The position numbers and the translations under genes were made by a program. DNA of 22,040 nt from positions 1 through 22,040 of the forward strand of contig JBBRWV010000058.1 in NCBI GenBank assembly GCA_038248985.1. Reading direction: 5' to 3'. Under the pieces are notes generated by a model that ran no database searches, was not told the origin of the DNA, and was given only the letters and a program-made list of their open reading frames with translations. Position 1 is the first letter of the stretch. Every line of letters begins with the position of its first letter. The stretch is from JBBRWV01 sp038248985. GTDB lineage: Bacteria; Planctomycetota; Phycisphaerae; WQYP01. This document shows positions 1 to 6,244 of this stretch, in pieces.

Positions 1-753
1 GAGGGGGGGAATACGCGGAAGAAGAAGGGGAAGGGGGAGAAGCGCGGGCAGGAGGAAGGGGGGAAGAAGAAGGTGTTGGAGGATCAGGAGGAGGCGCTGG
101 TGCCTTTGCCGAAATTTACGCGCATGAAACCGGTGCTGGTGGGTGTGGCGATTTTGCTGTTAGTGATGGTGGGAGCGTGGTTTACGTTGTCGGCGAAGAT
201 GGCGTCACTGGTGGGGGTGTGCGGAGGGGTGGTGATCTTTTTGATGGGGGTGTTGCCGCGGGATGCGGATCAGGCGGATGTGGCGGAGGAGGTGATGGAG
301 GAAATCTCAGTGCCTGAGGCGCGGCGGGAGGTGCTGAAGGAAGTGCTGTTTTTGATGGTGCCAGTGGCATTTGCGGGGGTGGCGGCGATGCTGCCCTGGG
401 AGTTACCTCGCGAGGTGTGGATGGGGAGGTTACTGGGGTCGATGGGGGGTCTACTGGTGGGTGGAGGGGTGGTATGGGGGGTGCGGATAGGGGGTACCCT
501 GGGGTTTGGGAAGGAGGCAATGGGGTTGGGCGATGTACATTTGATGGCGGGGGTGGGGGCGGTGGTCGGGGCACCGTTGGCGCTTCTGGCATTCTTGGTG
601 GCACCGTTTTTTGGGTTGCTGTGGGCGGGGTTTCGGTGGATTTTGGGCAAGCCGCACGTGCTGCCGTTTGGGCCGTGGTTGTCGGTGGCGTCGATTTTGT
701 GTTTGCTGATCGGCAAGCCGCTGCTGGAGTGGTACCTGGGGTTCTTTCGGTAG
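1..753 (+). CDS. Type IV prepilin peptidase (A24 family), C-terminal part, 5' end outside window
   Basis: Membrane aspartyl protease that cleaves prepilin/pseudopilin leader peptides. The frame is open from base 1, so the gene begins upstream; a GTG at 73 exists but is probably internal. The visible protein starts with a Lys/Gly/Glu-rich cytoplasmic stretch (bases 1-100), then two hydrophobic segments, an acidic linker (bases about 260-340), and three to four more membrane segments. The sequence EAMGLGDVHLMAGVGA carries the GxGD motif of A24 peptidases, with the catalytic Asp codon at 532-534. LPFGPWLSVAS near the end matches the family's usual C-terminal pattern. The first catalytic Asp and any zinc-binding Cys region would lie upstream and cannot be checked. 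Family is confident. Whether it is PilD-like or GspO-like is not decidable here. The hydrophilic linker is longer than in textbook PilD. Confidence 0.85.
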   Translation, partial: EGGNTRKKKGKGEKRGQEEGGKKKVLEDQEEALVPLPKFTRMKPVLVGVAILLLVMVGAWFTLSAKMASLVGVCGGVVIFLMGVLPRDADQADVAEEVMEEISVPEARREVLKEVLFLMVPVAFAGVAAMLPWELPREVWMGRLLGSMGGLLVGGGVVWGVRIGGTLGFGKEAMGLGDVHLMAGVGAVVGAPLALLAFLVAPFFGLLWAGFRWILGKPHVLPFGPWLSVASILCLLIGKPLLEWYLGFFR

Positions 754-763
754 AGGCGTAAAC

Positions 764-791
764 TTGCAGGGCGGGGGTGTGTCAGTACAAT
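764..791 (+). promoter_or_regulatory. Candidate promoter of the OmpA-family lipoprotein gene
   Basis: TACAAT at 786-791 is a 5/6 match to the -10 consensus. TTGCAG at 764-769, 16 bases upstream, is a weak -35. Transcription would start near 798, about 80 bases before the ATG at 880. The -35 is poor, so this call rests mainly on the -10 and on the absence of another gene between 754 and 880. Confidence 0.4.
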
Positions 792-879
792 ACGAATTCC
801 AGAATTGAAAAGGATTGCGGCGTGTCCGTGTGCTTTGGAAAGTCACGTGGGCAGGCGCAGAGTCGATAAGGAGATCAGC

Positions 880-1548
880 ATGTTTTTTCGTAAGAGTCTC
901 ATGGTATTGGCAGCGGTCGCGTTGGTGACGCTGGGCACAGGGTGCGCGGACAAGGCGAAGGCGGAGCGGGATTCGCTGCTAAAGCAAAACGGGGATTTGA
1001 ATTCGCAATTGGCGGCGGAAAAGGCCGCGCGTGAAGCAGCGGATGCACGAGCGGCGGCAGCGACCGCAGCAGCATCGAACGCGGTGCCGGCGGGGACGCC
1101 GGACATGGGGCCAGGAACGGATACGATTCCGGCGGAAAAGCCGGTGAGCAGCAACGACGGCGAAGTGAAGCGCGGGACGAATGTGTACGGCGAAGCGACG
1201 ATCCAGATTTCAGGCGATGTGTTGTTTGATCTGGGGAAGGCGACGCTGAAGCCGACGGCCAAGAAGAGCCTGGACAAAGTGGCGGCGATCATCAAGAAGG
1301 AATACGGGAGCTCGACACTGCGGGTGGAAGGACACACGGATCCGACGCCGGTGAAGAAGGCGGCGTGGGATGACAACTGGGATCTGGGCGCGGCGCGGGC
1401 GCGTGCGGTTTTGCTGTATCTGTCGGAGAAGGGCGTGCCGAGCAAGAATATGTACATTGCTTCATTTGCGGCGAACGATTTGAAGAGCAAGACGAACAAC
1501 GCGTTGAATCGCCGGGTGGAAATTGTGGTGGTGAGGTCTGCCAAGTAA
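880..1548 (+). CDS. OmpA-family (Pal-like) peptidoglycan-binding lipoprotein
   Basis: Outer-membrane lipoprotein of 222 aa predicted to tether the envelope to peptidoglycan. The ATG at 880 is chosen because AAGGAG at 868-873 sits 6 bases upstream and the N-terminus is then a proper signal peptide (residues 1-21) ending in the lipobox LGTGC, with lipidated C22. The frame extends upstream to a TTG at 805, but that start has no signal peptide. Residues 24-60 are a charged Ala-rich coiled coil (Lpp/TolA-like), then an Ala/Pro linker. From about residue 100 comes the OmpA C-terminal domain: GDVLFDLGKATLKP, VEGHTDPTPV, NWDLGAARARAVLLYL and the terminal NNALNRRVEIVV. Asp and Arg of the last two motifs normally bind diaminopimelate. 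The gene is monocistronic, with its own promoter candidate and terminator. Pal versus a generic OmpA-like lipoprotein cannot be settled; no tol genes are adjacent. Confidence 0.88.
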   Translation: MFFRKSLMVLAAVALVTLGTGCADKAKAERDSLLKQNGDLNSQLAAEKAAREAADARAAAATAAASNAVPAGTPDMGPGTDTIPAEKPVSSNDGEVKRGTNVYGEATIQISGDVLFDLGKATLKPTAKKSLDKVAAIIKKEYGSSTLRVEGHTDPTPVKKAAWDDNWDLGAARARAVLLYLSEKGVPSKNMYIASFAANDLKSKTNNALNRRVEIVVVRSAK

Positions 1549-1600
1549 GGCCGCGCGAGGCTGCAAAGGAAGAACCTGAAATGGGTTTGCATAGGTAAGA

Positions 1601-1680
1601 AACAAGGGCGCGTCCGCTCAACTCGACAGTTCGAAGGAACTGGATTGTGTTGCGACTGGCGCGCCCTTGTTGTTTTTTTT
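1601..1680 (+). terminator. Strong intrinsic terminator with an extended bulged hairpin
   Basis: A perfect 12-bp inverted repeat (AACAAGGGCGCG at 1601-1612, complement at 1660-1671) is followed by G and eight T at 1673-1680. The 47-base interior is itself structured. CG at 1615-1616 and CAAC at 1619-1622 can pair with GTTG at 1649-1652 and CG at 1653-1654. CAGTTC at 1627-1632 pairs with GAACTG at 1637-1642 around a GAAG tetraloop. It ends the OmpA-lipoprotein transcript, whose stop is at 1548. Confidence 0.85.
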
Positions 1681-1681
1681 G

Positions 1682-1849
1682 TACGAAGACGGATGAGGAT
1701 GGAACCACGAAGGCACTAAGGCACGAAGATGATGGATTGGAGATTTGCGACGACGGACGGCGATTGAAGCACGAAGATACACAGACGACGAAGGGCCACG
1801 AAAACGACGACGACACGACGAGTGAGCCACGAAGGCGCGAAGACGACGG
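1682..1849 (+). repeat. Degenerate CACGAAG intergenic repeat patch
   Basis: The heptamer CACGAAG or a one-base variant recurs at 1706-1712, 1714-1720, 1722-1728, 1770-1776, 1787-1793, 1797-1803, 1828-1834 and 1836-1842, often as CCACGAAGGC. Spacing is irregular. The gap between the lipoprotein stop and hisH (1549-1890) holds only the terminator and this patch. Similar CCACGAAGGCACGAAG strings are familiar intergenic repeats in planctomycete, verrucomicrobial and related genomes (general knowledge). Reading frames through it give low-complexity peptides and are not believed. A related string, GCACGAAAGGACGACGG, occurs near 15453-15469. Confidence 0.7.
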
Positions 1850-1890
1850 TTGGTATGGGAATGCGGGATTCTGGATGAAAGGTTTTTGCG

Positions 1891-2514
1891 GTGCTAGCGA
1901 TTGTTGATTATGGGATGGCGAATCTGCGGAGCGTGCAGAAGGCGTTTGAGCGGGTGGGTTATGCGGCGCGGATTGTGAGCCGGGCGGAGGAGGTACGGGA
2001 GGCGGATCGACTGGTGGTGCCGGGCGTCGGGGCGTTTCGGGATGCGATCGCGGTGCTGGAGCAGACGGGGTTGGCGGGAGCGATCAAGGAGCATGTGAAG
2101 AGAGGGCGGCCGATGCTGGGGATTTGCCTGGGGTTGCAGTTGCTGATGGAGGTGGGGTATGAGGATGGGACGCATGAGGGGTTGGGGCTGGTGCGCGGGG
2201 AGTGCGTGCGGTTCAGGGTGGATGCGGAGCCGTTCAAGTTGAAGGTGCCACACATGGGGTGGAATGCGATAAATTGGTCGCGGGATGTGCCGCTGTTCGC
2301 GGGGATCGAGCAGGGGAGTTACGTCTATTTTGTGCATGGTTATCATGTGGTGCCGAAGGATGCGGGGGCAGTTGCGGCGACGACGGAGTATGGTGAGCCG
2401 TTTGTGTCGGCGTTGTGGCAGGGGAATATTCTGGCGGCGCAGTTTCACCCGGAGAAGAGCCAGGATGTGGGGGGGCGGATGTTGAAGAATTTTGCGGAGT
2501 GGGGAGGGGGATAG
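1891..2514 (+). CDS. hisH: Imidazole glycerol phosphate synthase, glutaminase subunit HisH
   Basis: Class I glutamine amidotransferase (207 aa) that supplies ammonia to HisF for making IGP and AICAR in histidine biosynthesis. The N-terminus VDYGMANLRSVQKAF is typical. The nucleophile is C79 in GICLGLQLL, and the catalytic His/Glu are H186 and E188 in QFHPEKS. PHMGWNAINW and YFVHGYHV are further family blocks. Start is GTG at 1891, with GAAAGG at 1877-1882 eight bases upstream. Length is normal (about 200 aa). It is followed by hisA after a 79-base gap, the usual hisH-hisA order, but hisF is not in the window. First gene of a likely hisH-hisA-cysE-Trm112 transcription unit. No His-rich leader peptide or attenuator was seen upstream. 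Confidence 0.95.
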   Translation: MLAIVDYGMANLRSVQKAFERVGYAARIVSRAEEVREADRLVVPGVGAFRDAIAVLEQTGLAGAIKEHVKRGRPMLGICLGLQLLMEVGYEDGTHEGLGLVRGECVRFRVDAEPFKLKVPHMGWNAINWSRDVPLFAGIEQGSYVYFVHGYHVVPKDAGAVAATTEYGEPFVSALWQGNILAAQFHPEKSQDVGGRMLKNFAEWGGG

Positions 2515-2593
2515 CGCATTGGCATGAAGTGCGTGGGGCAATTACTATTTGCGTTGTTTCGTGGAAGAGTTACTCAGAATTAGTGAGCAAAGC

Positions 2594-3337
2594 ATGTTGT
2601 CTCCCGAGTTGGTACCGGCCATCGATCTTCGTGGTGGTCAGGTAGTGCGTCTGAAGCGTGGCGATTACAACCAGCAGACGATTTATCATGTGGACCCCGT
2701 CGATACGGCCAAGCGATTCGAAGATGCCGGTTGCAAGTGGCTGCATATCGTGGATTTGGATGGTGCAAAGGAGGGGCGTCCGATCAATTTGAGTATTATT
2801 GAGAAGATCGTGCGGGGGACGAAATTGAACGTGGAGGTGGGGGGCGGGATTCGGACGGAAGAGTCGATGGAGTATGTGCTGGCGATAGGGGCGGTGCGGA
2901 TCATTTTGGGGACGCGGGCGCTGGCGGAAATTGAGTGGTTCAAGGCGATGGCGCAGGACGGACGGTTTCGGAACCGTTTGGTGCTGGGGCTGGATGCGCG
3001 CGATGGCTTGGTGAGCACGCACGGGTGGACGCAGACGGCGGAGAATATGCCGAAGGCGGTGGACATTGCCAAGGAGATGGATGCGTTGCCGTTGGCGGCG
3101 ATTATCTATACGGATATTGCGCGGGATGGGATGTTGAAGGGGCCGAACATCAAGGCGACAGCGCGGTTGCTGAAGGTGTGCAAGAATGTTCCGGTGGTGC
3201 ATTCGGGGGGAGTGAAGTCGGTGGAGGATATCGTGGCGTTGAAGCCATTGGCGATACAGGGGATCATTGTGGGGAAGGCGATTTACGAGGGGACGCTGGA
3301 CGTAAGTGCGGCGGTGAAGGCGTTGCAGGCGGTGTGA
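2594..3337 (+). CDS. hisA: Phosphoribosylformimino-AICAR ribotide isomerase HisA
   Basis: TIM-barrel Amadori isomerase of histidine biosynthesis, converting ProFAR to PRFAR (247 aa). Start ATG at 2594 gives the canonical N-terminus, with PAIDLRGGQVVRLKRGDY close to residue 8. An in-frame TTG at 2549 would add 15 residues not typical of the family. The catalytic pair is D11 (AIDLRGG) and D134 (LGLDARDG). VEVGGGIRT and VVHSGGVKSVED are phosphate-binding loops, and YTDIARDGMLKGPN is the conserved strand 6 region. All active-site residues are present, so the protein looks functional. The Shine-Dalgarno is weak (AGTGAG at 2582-2587). TrpF activity (PriA) is possible in some phyla but cannot be told from sequence; HisA is the safer call. 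Confidence 0.95.
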   Translation: MLSPELVPAIDLRGGQVVRLKRGDYNQQTIYHVDPVDTAKRFEDAGCKWLHIVDLDGAKEGRPINLSIIEKIVRGTKLNVEVGGGIRTEESMEYVLAIGAVRIILGTRALAEIEWFKAMAQDGRFRNRLVLGLDARDGLVSTHGWTQTAENMPKAVDIAKEMDALPLAAIIYTDIARDGMLKGPNIKATARLLKVCKNVPVVHSGGVKSVEDIVALKPLAIQGIIVGKAIYEGTLDVSAAVKALQAV

Positions 3338-3367
3338 GATTCGTTGGTGATTGTAGTTGGTGAGAAT

Positions 3368-4312
3368 ATGTCAAAGCCGCGGTCGAGTGATTTTTCAGAA
3401 CTGGTGGGGGCACTGGTATCGAGCTACCAGGAAGAGGAGCGGACGCGGCACATTGACGCGGGGTTGCTGCCGAATCGCGACACGATCATTGATCTTTTGA
3501 AATTGCTGCGGGAGTTGCTGTTTCCGGGATATTTTGGCAAGCAGAATTTGACGAGCAACACGCTGGAGTATCACGTGGGGGAGTTGCTGACGGTGATTCA
3601 TGAGCGGCTGTTTGAGCAGGTACGGAATGCGATTCGGCACCAGGCGACGCGCAAGGGGACGGTGTGCCCGAATTGCGATGAGACGGCTGAGTCGATCGTG
3701 CGAGAATTTCTGGGGATGGTGCCGACGTTGCGGAAGATGCTGGCGACGGACGTGCAGGCGGCGTTTGACGGCGACCCGGCGGCGGGGGATACGGACGAGA
3801 TTATATTTTCCTATCCCGGGTTGTTTGCGATCACGGTGTATCGGATCGCGCATGAGTTGCATCGGTTTGATGTGCCGCTGGTGCCGCGGATCATGACGGA
3901 GTATGCGCACAATTTGACGGGTATCGATATTCATCCCGGGGCGACGATCGGGGAGTATTTCTTTATCGATCACGGGACGGGGGTGGTGATTGGGGAGACG
4001 ACGGAGATTGGCAAACGGGTGAAGGTGTACCAGGGCGTGACGCTGGGGGCGCTGTCGACGCGTGGGGGGCAGACGTTGCGCGGGGCGAAGCGGCACCCGA
4101 CACTGGAGGATGATGTGACGGTGTATTCGGGGGCGTCGATATTGGGCGGGGAGACGGTGATTGGGACGGGGGCGACGATCAACGGGAACGTGTTTGTGAC
4201 GCAATCGGTGCCGGCCCATACGCGGGTGAGCATGAAGAATCCGGAGCTGCAGTATCGGAATCGGCCACCGAAGGAGTTCAAGCAGGAAGTGCCGCCGGAC
4301 TGGAATATTTGA
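3368..4312 (+). CDS. cysE: Serine O-acetyltransferase, long EpsC-like form
   Basis: Transfers acetyl from acetyl-CoA to L-serine, giving O-acetylserine for cysteine synthesis (314 aa). Start ATG at 3368 follows GGTGAG (3359-3364) at a short spacing of 3; a TTG at 3344 is in frame but less likely. Residues 1-180 are an all-helical N-terminal region longer than in E. coli CysE, containing a CPNC pair (C100, C103). From about 185 come left-handed beta-helix hexapeptide repeats. Catalytic D187 lies in GIDIHPGA and H202 in DHGTGVVIGE, followed by VYQGVTLGALSTRGGQ and KRHPTLEDDVTVYSGASILG. The C-terminal tail after residue 290 would be the part that contacts cysteine synthase. It lies 30 bases after hisA. 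The upstream spacer holds an 8-base direct repeat GTTGGTGA (3343-3350, 3356-3363), the second copy overlapping the ribosome site. Confidence 0.92.
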   Translation: MSKPRSSDFSELVGALVSSYQEEERTRHIDAGLLPNRDTIIDLLKLLRELLFPGYFGKQNLTSNTLEYHVGELLTVIHERLFEQVRNAIRHQATRKGTVCPNCDETAESIVREFLGMVPTLRKMLATDVQAAFDGDPAAGDTDEIIFSYPGLFAITVYRIAHELHRFDVPLVPRIMTEYAHNLTGIDIHPGATIGEYFFIDHGTGVVIGETTEIGKRVKVYQGVTLGALSTRGGQTLRGAKRHPTLEDDVTVYSGASILGGETVIGTGATINGNVFVTQSVPAHTRVSMKNPELQYRNRPPKEFKQEVPPDWNI

Positions 4313-4320
4313 CGATGAGA

Positions 4321-4341
4321 AGCAAGTAGCAAGTAGCAAAA
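4321..4341 (+). repeat. Short tandem repeat AGCAAGT between cysE and the Trm112-like gene
   Basis: AGCAAGT at 4321-4327 and 4328-4334 is followed by AGCAAAA at 4335-4341. The array lies in the 42-base spacer just upstream of the ribosome site GGGAG (4345-4349). AGTAGCAAGTAGCAAG-type spacers are common low-complexity intergenic sequence; no function is shown. Confidence 0.5.
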
Positions 4342-4354
4342 ATTGGGAGTGTGC

Positions 4355-4558
4355 ATGACTGCGGAAATGTTGGAATTGTTGGTGTGTCCGGTGACGCATA
4401 GCAGGCTGCGCCAGGAGGGGGAATTTTTGGTGGCGGAGCGCGGCGGGTTGAAGTACGCAGTGAAAGACGGGATACCGATTCTGTTACCGGAGCAGGCGAT
4501 TTTGCCGGAGGGGGTGGCGACGCTGGAGGAGTTCAAGCAGAGGTTTGTGACGAAGTAG
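4355..4558 (+). CDS. Trm112 / UPF0434 (YcaR-like) small protein
   Basis: A 67-residue protein of the Trm112p-like family, small (often zinc-binding) proteins that in eukaryotes and archaea activate methyltransferases; bacterial roles are poorly defined. ATG at 4355 is supported by GGGAG at 4345-4349, spacing 5. The pattern LELLVCPVTHSRL, then LKYAVKDGIPILLPEQA, matches UPF0434, in which the first block is usually CPxCxxxL. Here only the first Cys is kept and the second is replaced (CPVTHSRL). Zinc binding by the usual knuckle is therefore doubtful. Last gene of the + cluster and convergent with agmatine deiminase, whose stop is 17 bases away. Family assignment is good; function is not known. 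Confidence 0.78.
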   Translation: MTAEMLELLVCPVTHSRLRQEGEFLVAERGGLKYAVKDGIPILLPEQAILPEGVATLEEFKQRFVTK

Positions 4559-4575
4559 CCGGCGCGACGCGGGGA

Positions 4576-5706
4576 TCAGGCGGGTTGTTGTTGAGTCATG
4601 CAGTGGAGGGTGCCGAGGCCCCAGACGAGGTCGCGGCAGTAGACGGGGACGATGGGGCGGTCTTTGAATTGGTTTTCGAGGATGGCGAGGGCGCGGGTGT
4701 CGTTGGGATCATTGAAGACGGGGACGAGGACTGCAGCATTGGCGATGTAGAAGTTGGCGTAGCTGGCGGGGAGGCGTTGGCCTTCGAAGTAAACGGGCTC
4801 GGGGAGTGGAAGTTCGACGATGTTGAAGGATTTGTTGCGGGCGTCGGTCATTTTGGCGAGGCGTTTGGCGTTTTCTTTCATCGGGGCGAAGTTGTCGTCG
4901 GATTTATTGTGCTCAATGCAGGCGACGATGGTGCGGGCGTTGACGAAGCGGGCGGTGTCATCGATGTGGCCGTGGGTGTCGTCGCCGGCGATGCCGCGGT
5001 CGAGCCAGAGGACCTTGGCGGCACCGAGGAATTCGCGGAGGGTTTGTTCGATGTGGGAGCGGGAGAAGTTGGGGTTGCGCTGCTGGATGGGGGAGAGGAG
5101 GCATTCTTCGGTGGTGAGGACGCAGGAGTTTTCGAGGCCGCCGCCGCTGACGTCGATGGAGCCGCCTTCGAGGACGAAGCGTTGGAACTCAGCGGAATCG
5201 TTTTGGCCGTAGGCGATGAAGCGGGGGAGGTTGAGGGATTTGGCCATGAGCTGAGGGACGGCGTCATCGAGGGCGTTGTTGTCGTACTTGGCCCAGGCGT
5301 TGAATTTGAAGTCGGCGAGGGCGCGGCGACCGAGGTGATTTTTGAGGAGGATGCCGCCGCTGTCACGGGTCCAGACGCGGTCGGTGGGGGATTGGTGGAA
5401 GGTGACGTGGGCGAGGTTGACGTCATTGCGTTGGAGAAGGGCGCGGACGTTTTTTTGGGAGGCGGAACTTTTTTTGGAAGGGTGGACGAGGATGTGGACG
5501 CGTTCGCCCTGGGCGAGGAGGCGGACGATTTCGGCGTAGATCCAGGGGATGGGTTCGAACTTGTCGGGCCAGTCTTCATGGTTGTGGGGCCAGGCGATCC
5601 AGGTGGCTTCATGGGGTTCCCACTCGGCGGGCATGGAGAAGCCGCAGGCGGCGGGGGTATGGTCGGTGATGATTTTGGCGGCGGCAGTTTTTTTATGCGG
5701 GGGCAT
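4576..5706 (-). CDS. aguA: Agmatine deiminase
   Basis: Hydrolyses agmatine to N-carbamoylputrescine and ammonia, in the arginine-decarboxylase route to putrescine and polyamines (376 aa; family normally 350-380). The ATG at 5706-5704 is preferred because the coding strand carries CAGGAG six bases upstream; the frame continues 31 codons further but with unstructured sequence. Family blocks in order: PAEWEPHEATWIAWPHN (26-42), RVWTRDSGG (110-118), FKFNAWAKYDNN (133-144), LEGGSIDVSGGG (179-190), GDDTHGHIDDTARFVN (241-256, with catalytic H247), and GLGTLHCMTQQQP near the end with nucleophile C369. All catalytic elements are present. No carbamoylputrescine amidase gene is adjacent in the window. 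A TATAAT on this strand at 5803-5798 is a plausible -10, divergent from the ArsR promoter. The closely related peptidyl-arginine deiminase Porphyromonas type is less likely at this length. Confidence 0.93.
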   Translation of the reverse strand: MPPHKKTAAAKIITDHTPAACGFSMPAEWEPHEATWIAWPHNHEDWPDKFEPIPWIYAEIVRLLAQGERVHILVHPSKKSSASQKNVRALLQRNDVNLAHVTFHQSPTDRVWTRDSGGILLKNHLGRRALADFKFNAWAKYDNNALDDAVPQLMAKSLNLPRFIAYGQNDSAEFQRFVLEGGSIDVSGGGLENSCVLTTEECLLSPIQQRNPNFSRSHIEQTLREFLGAAKVLWLDRGIAGDDTHGHIDDTARFVNARTIVACIEHNKSDDNFAPMKENAKRLAKMTDARNKSFNIVELPLPEPVYFEGQRLPASYANFYIANAAVLVPVFNDPNDTRALAILENQFKDRPIVPVYCRDLVWGLGTLHCMTQQQPA

Positions 5707-5797
5707 GGGGGGCTCCTGGAACGGGGTGATTTTGCGGAGGGCATTGTACGGAGGGGGGCGGCGGGAGGAAACGTTCGGGCGGGTATTTTGGGGGATC

Positions 5798-5803
5798 ATT
5801 ATA
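5798..5803 (-). promoter_or_regulatory. Candidate -10 of the agmatine deiminase gene
   Basis: Perfect TATAAT read on the minus strand, 92 bases upstream of the ATG at 5706. No good -35 is seen at 16-18 bases. The next sequence upstream overlaps the -35 of the divergent ArsR promoter, so the two promoters are packed back to back. GAAATATTC at 5804-5812 resembles a half of the ArsR operator and might give cross-regulation (inference). Confidence 0.35.
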
Positions 5804-5822
5804 GAAATATTCGCGCGGAAGG

Positions 5823-5851
5823 TTGACAGGTTGGTAGTGTATATCTATATT
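5823..5851 (+). promoter_or_regulatory. Near-consensus sigma70 promoter of the ArsR-rhodanese-CoADR operon
   Basis: Perfect -35 TTGACA at 5823-5828, a 17-base spacer, and -10 TATATT at 5846-5851 (5/6). Predicted transcription start is about 5858, leaving a 24-base leader to the ATG at 5882, with GGAG at 5873-5876. A strong promoter of this type fits a unit that is held off by a repressor. Confidence 0.8.
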
Positions 5852-5868
5852 CCCGTAGAAGAATATAG
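5845..5868 (+). promoter_or_regulatory. Operator: perfect inverted repeat covering the -10
   Basis: CTATATTC at 5845-5852 and its exact complement GAATATAG at 5861-5868 flank an 8-base spacer. The left half contains the -10 hexamer and the right half covers the predicted start site. AT-rich interrupted palindromes at this place are the usual binding sites of ArsR-family autorepressors, and an ArsR-family gene starts 13 bases later. Binding by this protein is inferred. Confidence 0.75.
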
Positions 5869-5881
5869 TTATGGAGTGATT

Positions 5882-6244
5882 ATGTTGCGGATTGATCAGA
5901 CGAAGTTGATAGGGCTGGTGGCGGAGCGGCTGCGGGTGCTGGGGGATGAGAACCGGATCAAACTGGTGCTGTTACTGAAGGATGGGGAGCGGACGGTGGG
6001 GGCGCTGGTGGAGGAGCTGGGGATCGGGCAGGCGTCGGTTTCGAAGCACCTGGGGGTGCTAAAGGGAACTGGCCTGGTGGAGTGCCGGCGTGCGGGAAAC
6101 CAGGCGTTTTACCGGGTGCATGATGAGAAGATTTTTGACATGTGCGCGCTGGTGTGCCAGGGCGTGATCAGGCATATACAGTCGCAGCAGTCGTTGCTGG
6201 CGACAGTGAAGTCATCTGGTTTGAAGAAAGGACGTGCGGCGTGA
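5882..6244 (+). CDS. ArsR/SmtB-family winged-helix repressor, probable reactive-sulfur or metal sensor
   Basis: Dimeric DNA-binding repressor, 120 aa, normal length. ATG at 5882 follows GGAG (5873-5876) by five bases. The winged helix is plain: AERLRVLGDENRIKLVLLL (helices 1-2), VGALVEELGIGQASVSKHLG (recognition helix about 46-60), and LVECRRAGNQAFYRV (wing). Cysteines are C68 in the wing, and C88 and C92 in the C-terminal helix (DMCALVC). These are not at the two positions of the persulfide sensors SqrR/BigR, so the sensing pair, if any, would be the C88-x3-C92 helix pair, and a metal ligand role is also possible. The next gene overlaps by 4 bases, and the two following genes are rhodanese/persulfide enzymes. 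This is the same arrangement as E. coli ygaV-ygaP, whose regulator answers to sulfide and reactive sulfur. Autoregulation through the 5845-5868 operator is inferred. Confidence 0.88.
   Translation: MLRIDQTKLIGLVAERLRVLGDENRIKLVLLLKDGERTVGALVEELGIGQASVSKHLGVLKGTGLVECRRAGNQAFYRVHDEKIFDMCALVCQGVIRHIQSQQSLLATVKSSGLKKGRAA

Noticed and set aside
1647..1907. 86-codon frame through the CACGAAG repeats
   Set aside because: Its peptide is simply the translated repeat (HEDD, TKGHEND), and it starts inside the terminator.
4585..5826. Long open frame of 413 codons on + opposite agmatine deiminase
   Set aside because: Gly/Val/Glu/Asp-rich translation with no motifs; it is the GC-rich antisense shadow of the well-supported gene on minus.
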